A stretch of 64,000 nt of DNA from Synanceia verrucosa (Eukaryota; Chordata; Actinopteri; Perciformes; Synanceiidae), in contig CM056556.1 in assembly GCA_029721515.1 (NCBI GenBank), positions 9,578,098 to 9,642,097 on the forward strand, in the 5' to 3' direction. The notes below the pieces were generated by a model, which saw only the letters and a program-made list of their open reading frames with translations, was not told where the DNA came from and made no database searches. The position numbers were made by a program, and so were the translations under genes. Shown here piece after piece: positions 45,887-64,000 of this stretch (position 1 is the first letter of the stretch; each line of letters begins with the position of its first letter).

Positions 45887-48100
45887 CGCCATTGGAAATC
45901 ATATTGAATCATGAGTTGAGTGTATTACATACCAAAATGTAAAAATGCAAAAATTGAATTATTGTAATTTTGTTTACATTTCTACACTTGGAAAATAAAA
46001 ATGCAATTGTGTTTTCATTTTCAAATTTCACTTCAATAAAGTCCTCCATGTGCCTCCATACTGACTGCTGGTTCCTTGTTGGACACCCCACTGCCTCTGT
46101 CTGCCTGTCTATCGCTACAAGTCACCTTCACTTATTGGTTCTTCTCCAGCCAAATGTGAAGGTCAAGCTAAGTCACAACCACTGTGTCGAGCTCCATGTG
46201 AGGAAGCAGACACATAGGAAAGGAAAGTTACATCAAAGCACAAAAACAAATGTGAGATTACTGGAAAAATAACTTGCAAGAGGAAGAATTTGCAATCATT
46301 TTGTGATGTCGCTGACTTGCTGTTGACAATCTTTAAATTGGAACAAACAGCACCAACAAGTGGGCCTTTCTTTTCACCACTAACATCCTCAGGTCTGTTT
46401 ACAGTCTGGCACAACCTTCACACCTTTGCTAAATTGTGCCATTAGAATGGTGTGACAACTAGTGCTGATTTCCATAAAGCAGAATTCTGTGGGATCTCTG
46501 CATGACACGCAGAGTCTCTGGCCTTTTGGACACTCTCAATGTTTTCATCACTTCTCAAACATCTCATTTTGGAATATACTTTGGAAATGTTTCACCCTTT
46601 CCTCACTCTCCTCTGAACTAATTAGTTCATGGCATGAAAGTGAGAGGAGGAGGGGGGAGTTACTGAGGCGCAGGACCAGAAGAATGAAACAGCACTGTTT
46701 TTGTCCCATAGATGACCCAAAACTACATTTATTTCCATAAAACATTTGCTGCTGCAATTTCTCTGAAATGGTTATAAATAAATAAATAAGTGGCTTAAGC
46801 ATTTGTTTTACATTTACTAAGTAATAGTCTGTTCCTGGTGTCCATTTGCTGTTTCCCTATTTGGGGAAATGCAGTTCGTTCTTTGCAGCTGTGATAAATA
46901 AACTATAGAGCTAGGGCAACGCTTGAAATATTTATTGTCTTTGTTTCAAGAAATCAATGTGGAGCCACACACAAAAGTATGAAATGAGAAGCATGGTGGT
47001 TTCTGTAAATGTTACACCTAAAAAAAGGTTAAGGTTGTGTAATAGGGGAGGTCTGTATATGATCAATATGAGTAAAATAATTAAAAGGTTACTGCAGTTC
47101 TTCAATGCCTTCATGATTAGCATGAGGAGAGATGAGAAGACTAAGAGAATACTTCACTCAAGTTAAAATAATAGTGCTTTACATTTCACTCAAGTAAAAG
47201 TTAAATTACTTTGCATTACTTTGCATTAAGGCAAGTATACATACTACATGTAATATATAATATTATAGCCATTCAATTAAAGAATATATTTAGGCTACAA
47301 AATGTACAGCATTAACATTGTCAATGTATATACATCATACCACAGAGAACTCATGTCGAAACCAACATTTCCACCGCATAGCATCATACAAAGTGAGACA
47401 ATTAAAACTAAAATTATCAACAATGTCTCAGGACATCAAGGCAGGTGCAACAGGCAATATTGAACCACATAAATAATCTGCCACTTTTTATGGAATCAAC
47501 AGTAGAAAACATCACGGAGGCAGACTACACAGCAATGTAGCCTCCACAGCACGGTGCAATAAACTAGTGATTAGGCCTAATTTTATTTGGCCTGGTCTGA
47601 GTTACAATATGCCTAATGCTAACTTAACCCATAATGACAGAATTATTTATTTTCTGCAACAGCTCAACGATCGGTCAGTCGGTCAAAACTTCTCCCCACC
47701 CCACAATTTCTGCCCTCTGAGGCTGGAATCTGGAGATGGAGGTTAAGTGTTTGGGAGTGAAGGTGCACAAAAGAGTGGCCTACAACTCATGAATAAGTCA
47801 TGAGAGTATAACTCACTATGGTAGATTCTTGTGGGAGGCATCATTGCATATCGGGTGTCACTGGTGTGGGTCAGCCCTGTGCTATATAATTCAAGTCACG
47901 ACCTCTTTCTGTGTGTGAGAATACATACATACATGAGCGAATGGACTTGTTATATTGCATTTTTGAACTCTTCTTAAACTCAGAGTCCTTCTTCCTTGCT
48001 GCAGGAAGAATCTTGACTTTGTCATGTGACTTTAACGGTGTTACGGACCAGTCAGGTATAGGGGTAAAGTGTGTGTTATCCAACACTAACCCTAATCTGG
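45883..48100. other. Intergenic DNA without recognisable gene
   Basis: A phrase at 47150-47240 (CACTCAAGTAAAAGTTAAATTACT) resembles a frequent fish repeat. Nothing else was recognised. Confidence 0.4.
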
Positions 48101-48185
48101 AGAATGGAGAAAAGAGAGAGGACAGAAACAAAATGGACAGATTTCCAAGGCCAGAGAGGTGGGTTCACTTACCAAGGTAGTCCTT
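48101..48185. repeat. Diverged local duplicate, copy A
   Basis: GACAGAAACAAAATGGACAG, ATTTCCAAGGCCAGAGAGGT and GGGTTCACTTACCAAGGTAG align with 48585-48655. The minus strand has a strong donor-like CTTG|gtaagtga here. Confidence 0.5.
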
Positions 48186-48584
48186 CAGACAAGACTTCAC
48201 CAGCGCCAGTTTGTGCTCCTGTCAATGGTGAGCTCCTTCCTGGCATGTTACTACCATTGAGGCTGTTGGAGGATAGAACATTCCCTTAAATCCTTGCAGG
48301 GGTTTAAGTGCATTTCACTCCAGGCTAAGTCACAAGCTAAATGCAGGCAATCCTTGAAAGACGAGACATACTGAAAAACCCTACTGGTTGCAGCATCTGC
48401 CTGCAAAGCTGCATGATATGTGTACCGTTCTTTCTACTGTAACTCCAAGTCTTACGTTTATCAAACAGTAATGGACATCCAGTCCTAGACAAGCCCCTAA
48501 ATAACTTGTTACAAACTAGTCAAGCCTAAGGGTTAAGTGTTAATTATACTAGTCCTAACTTCAAACTCATAGGAAGCAGTAAAA

Positions 48585-48655
48585 CAAGGAAAGAAACAGA
48601 ATAAACAGATTTTTAAGGCTAGAAAGGTGGATTAGCTTACTGAGTTAGCCGGCCA
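48585..48655. repeat. Diverged local duplicate, copy B
   Basis: GGAAAGAAACAGAATAAACA, GATTTTTAAGGCTAGAAAGG and TGGATTAGCTTACTGAG align with copy A at about 75-80 percent by eye. Confidence 0.5.
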
Positions 48656-48679
48656 GTTCACGTCACAGTTCACTAAAAC

Positions 48680-49185
48680 ACATAGTATGTCGAGCGCCCC
48701 CTGGTGGCTGGATGAGTACAACTCATAGGTCTCTGACAGATGTGGGTTCGAAGAGTTATTTCTTTACAAAGGGGGTGAAACGCCATGATTGGCAGGTGAT
48801 TGACAGCTGTACTACGGGGGACAAAAAAGTCACGGAGCCGTAAGCTCGGAAAATGTGAGAAAGAAGCTGTAATTTTACCTTTAAATAACCGCCACGACTC
48901 ACGAGTCGATTTTATCATGTAGTTATAGAGATATAAAGGAGAATTGATGTGTCTTCCTAGCTAAACGGCTACGGTTGTGCGAACGTATCAGGCGGATGGC
49001 TCTGGCTCGTGATTGGTTCGAATGTGTGTGTGGGCGGGACTGTAGTACCAGTCACCCTATCACAGACCTCTAGCGTCAAAAAGTTAATCTCAAGACAAGC
49101 AGCTCTCTTACGTTTTGGCTTCACCTTTGTACAGTGAAAGGACATGGCGACGCATCCTCCATCTTTTTACAGCCTATGGTTTGGA
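48680..49185. repeat. Probable dispersed fish repeat
   Basis: It contains AGCGCCCCCTGGTGGCTGG at the left and CATCCTCCATCTTTTTACAG with CCTATGG at the right. Both are frequent in fish repeats (general knowledge). Boundaries and class are uncertain. Confidence 0.4.
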
Positions 49186-50009
49186 GTAGCTTTTTCCAAA
49201 AGTGTCTCCCGTTAAGAGCTCGCAGACCAGCTGAGCCTCATCAATCCAGTGACGTAACTCACGTGGAGGCGTGTTTACGTCATTGTGACGTCGATTTATC
49301 AGCACACATCCTAATCACACACCTTAATATTATTATTATTATGTTAAAATATTTAATGGACGAGAAAAGAGCATCTATAACTCCTCCTACAACGAAATAT
49401 AGGCCACACTACACAAAGTACTTAATAGTAGCCTAATTAATTACTCCCACTCATGAGAGGCCACATGCAGGATTTCAGCAGCCCCACCAAAATTTACAGT
49501 CAGTTACAACACAGGAGTCCCATGAAATGTCTTCCACAGAAACTTCTTTGTAATATTGTTGTCAGCATTATATAAGCACTGTGGATGATATTATCTATCA
49601 CATTCAGATATAAGTCTAAAAGTACCATTCAGGTCAGACACACTGGATCACATAATGCTTGCTTTTCATGCTCCTGAAATTAAGTTTTACCAGTGAATTG
49701 CTTAGCTTGATCACAAACGTTCATATTTTGCATGGTTTCGACTAAAGATGCTCTCTCGCTCTCTCTCACACACACTAAACAGGAGAGCAGCTGGTCCTGA
49801 ATCATTCTGACATCTGCACACATTGTACAGGGACTTGTTTCTATATCAGGAGATGCTCAGCAGAACTAACCCAAACCCATTCCCAACCTTGCTTGCTGTT
49901 TGCTTGTGCCATCCTGTACCTGCACTTTTACACTTATAGATTTTCTATTAATTGAGTCCATCTTTTCACACTATGTAAGCAATTTAGAGTAGAGAGGATC
50001 CAAGCCAAA
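49186..50009. other. Intergenic DNA just downstream of sema3d
   Basis: AT-rich non-coding sequence. No gene or clear repeat was recognised. Confidence 0.5.
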
Positions 50010-50663
50010 TTTATTTAAATAACTTTCAAAAACAGCAACAAAGAAAACATCTATTGAACCTACAGCATATAAGAGTCAAACATTTGTACAAACATATTAT
50101 TTTGTTGGCCCAGACATAATACATGATTATCATTATAGTTAATACAGGTCAGTAATAAGACTAATTGAGCATGCTGTATCTCCTGTACAATGTATATAAA
50201 TATTTACAGTCATTCAACATGAATGCATTGTCATCATCACAAGCAAACTCAGTTTTTTCCTCCAATTTCCCCAATTCAACTGTATGTTTCAATACAATGA
50301 TCACCTCTATTAACTGTTAGTATGTACTGTTGGGGGAACTATGTTACCAGTGAATGCTGAAGGAAAGACCAGCTATGTTGCAATCCTTCATGTGGTCAGT
50401 TCATCACCAGCTGAAATAGAAGTCAGTGACTAATGACAGATGTGGATGACTATGCAAAAAGAATGCAATAATCATTGTTATTCAGTCTCTGATGTTTTTT
50501 TTTTTCTAAAAGCATGTAATTTGCAAACAGGACAGATGCTGGCAGATGAAAGAAATTAAATTGATCTGTCATTGCAATTTTGCAGTTCTGTGTCATGTTC
50601 TGCTTTATAATCCAACTGGTGAATATTGACGCTAACCCTGAATGTTTTTTTTTCCTGCATCCC
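50010..50663 (-). other. sema3d: Probable sema3d 3' UTR with candidate poly(A) signal
   Basis: On the minus strand the first canonical AATAAA after the stop is at 50015-50010 (TTTATT on the plus strand), about 650 bases past the stop. I saw no earlier AATAAA or ATTAAA. The true 3' end cannot be proven from sequence alone. Confidence 0.35.
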
Positions 50664-62626
<11,963 letters not shown>

Positions 62627-64000
62627 CTGAGGGCAGAGAGGACAAGAGAGGGGGGTATTAAATAAGGCAGGTAATGGATTTGCCATGCACTGCAGCCTCG
62701 TGGTGGCATTAACCCTACACTTAGCACTTGCTTATTTACAATCTCGCTCTATTTCTACAGAAAGGTCTGATTTATTACCATTTCTGTTTACTAGGCTAAA
62801 ACTTGGGCTGCACATAAATCTTCAACTTGCCATACAGTGATTTCCAGGATATTTGGGTTCGTTTAAAAGTGTTGTTTACTTTTCTGGGAGTTTCAGCCCA
62901 TATTACAGTATCTGTCAGGAAGCAGTGTGGCATAGGGATCATCTTCAGCTAGAACACCCAGGCTCAAGTATCGACCCTAAACATGTGTCCCTAGTGTTTG
63001 AAACGCCATGCATAGATCATTCCATTAAAAATAGGCACACCGGCATATTATAAATAAAGTTGAACATGTGAGCAGAAAGTGGGCAGGACAGCAAGAAGGT
63101 ACCAGGTTCGAGTCCTGTGTGGAGTTTGCATGTTCTCCCTGTGTCCAAAGACATGCATGGGGAAGGTCAACTGGCTAATTTAAATTGTGAATGTGAGTGG
63201 TTGTCTGTCTCTATGTGTCCTGTGATGAACTGGAGACTTGTCCATGGTGTACCCTGCCTTTCACCCTAAGACAGCTGGGATAGGCTCCAGCACCCCGCGA
63301 CCCTATGTGAGGATAAGCAGTTGATAATGGATGGATGTTGCAAAAGTTGCACATTTACACATCGAGCAAACATCTGCATTCATCTGGGGTAGTGTTTCTG
63401 CATGCCCAAAATTAAGTCTCTGTCTTTTTCTGTTTTAGGGGGAAATCTGTCTGCTTAGCTGCTAAATGTTCCATTATGTTCACCAGCTTACTTTGTCTGC
63501 TGTTTAGTGCTGGACAGGCAGCACACAGTGGTTTTATCTCAGTGTCTTCGCTGGGAACAACTTAAACAGTTACAGTTAAAATAAAACAAGACGCTCATAG
63601 ACAGTAAAACTTACTATATCTGTGGGTCACTGTAAGTGAAATGCTTATAGAAGCTTGAGAATTGCAGCTTTAAAAGAAACAACGAACCAGGACAAAGAGC
63701 ACATGATAGAGGAAATAGCAGAGACGAGGAGATAATCAACATCATGATGCCATCACTGTCCATATTCAGATGGAAACTAGTGTAATCTTACACTAAATAT
63801 TGCAGTGACATTACATCAACATTAGCTCAACCCCTAGAAGCCGAGCCAACCACCAGAGGGTGATTCCCCAACTGGAACGGCTTAATGTATGACTGCTAAC
63901 ACACTCAACAGAAGGTCATTGTTAGTCTGTAGCACTGCAGAGATATTCCACAGGCTCACAGGAACAGCAATACTGCGAGAAGAGATGTGCTCTTTCTCTC
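62627..64000. other. sema3d intron running off the right edge
   Basis: No further Sema-domain exon was recognised. It holds the fish repeat at 63085-63340. Confidence 0.6.
63085..63340 (+). repeat. Fish SINE/LINE-type repeat with ATGG tail
   Basis: It contains GGTTCGAGTCC (63105-63115, B-box-like), GTGTGGAGTTTGCATGTTCT, CCAAAGACATGCATG, TGGTTGTCTGTCTCTATGTG and GCTGGGATAGGCTCCAGCAC. It ends GATAATGGATGGATG. The phrase order is that of one of the most frequent repeats in percomorph fish (general knowledge). The copy lacks a middle part of the consensus, so it is internally deleted. Confidence 0.7.

Noticed and set aside
63101..63120. tRNA B-box-like GGTTCGAGTCC
   Set aside because: It lies in a dispersed repeat and no tRNA cloverleaf can be folded around it.
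62646..64000. Search for the preceding Sema-domain exon of sema3d
   Set aside because: No frame with an RD-F-A-I-F-R or WLN-type motif plus splice sites was found, so the exon is assumed to lie beyond the window.

Overview
The window looks like nuclear DNA of a bony fish, probably a percomorph teleost. It has intron-split vertebrate genes with GT/AG splice sites, many CA/TG, TA and GA microsatellites, fish-type dispersed repeats, and Tc1, hAT-like, piggyBac-like and Harbinger-like DNA transposon remains. There are no operons, bacterial promoters, ribosome binding sites, CRISPR arrays or rRNA genes, and I saw no convincing tRNA gene.

Two class-3 semaphorin genes lie head-to-tail on the minus strand. 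The right side (50664-62626, continuing past 64000) holds the last eleven coding exons of a sema3d gene: the second half of the Sema domain, the PSI domain, an RRSRR furin-type site, the Ig-like domain, the dimerising cysteine and the basic tail. The left edge (848-965, possibly with 5' UTR up to 1042) holds the first coding exon of a second gene, most like sema3a: a signal peptide followed by the mature N-terminus. The rest of that gene lies left of base 1. The order and orientation match the SEMA3D-SEMA3A neighbourhood of tetrapods, with only about 50 kb between the two coding regions.

The intervening 1.0-50.6 kb has no convincing host protein-coding gene. It holds: (i) a hAT-type MITE (4008-4139) with a perfect 8-bp target duplication, nested in an older hAT-like relic; (ii) two inverted copies of a 0.61-kb DNA element (14208-14814 and 21540-22166); (iii) two strong adjacent palindromes (16824-16893) in a piggyBac-like relic; (iv) a deleted Tc1 remnant (20714-21273); (v) a tandemly duplicated, decaying coding-like segment (24.7-25.5 kb); (vi) a nearly complete Tc1 transposon (26182-27786) with perfect 51-bp inverted repeats and a transposase broken by two single-base frameshifts, inserted in a TA tract inside a piggyBac-like TTAA element; (vii) a Harbinger-type element with a MADF-domain remnant (35818-36484); (viii) other dispersed repeats and microsatellites, including a TA tract of about 75 bp at 45.8 kb; (ix) a few TAAT-rich unique stretches that could be enhancers.

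Both genes encode secreted guidance cues of the plexin/neuropilin pathway. The DNA between them is the natural place for their shared or separate enhancers. I see no previously undescribed multi-gene system. The most unusual items are the nested transposons, the duplicated coding-like relic and the palindrome pair.
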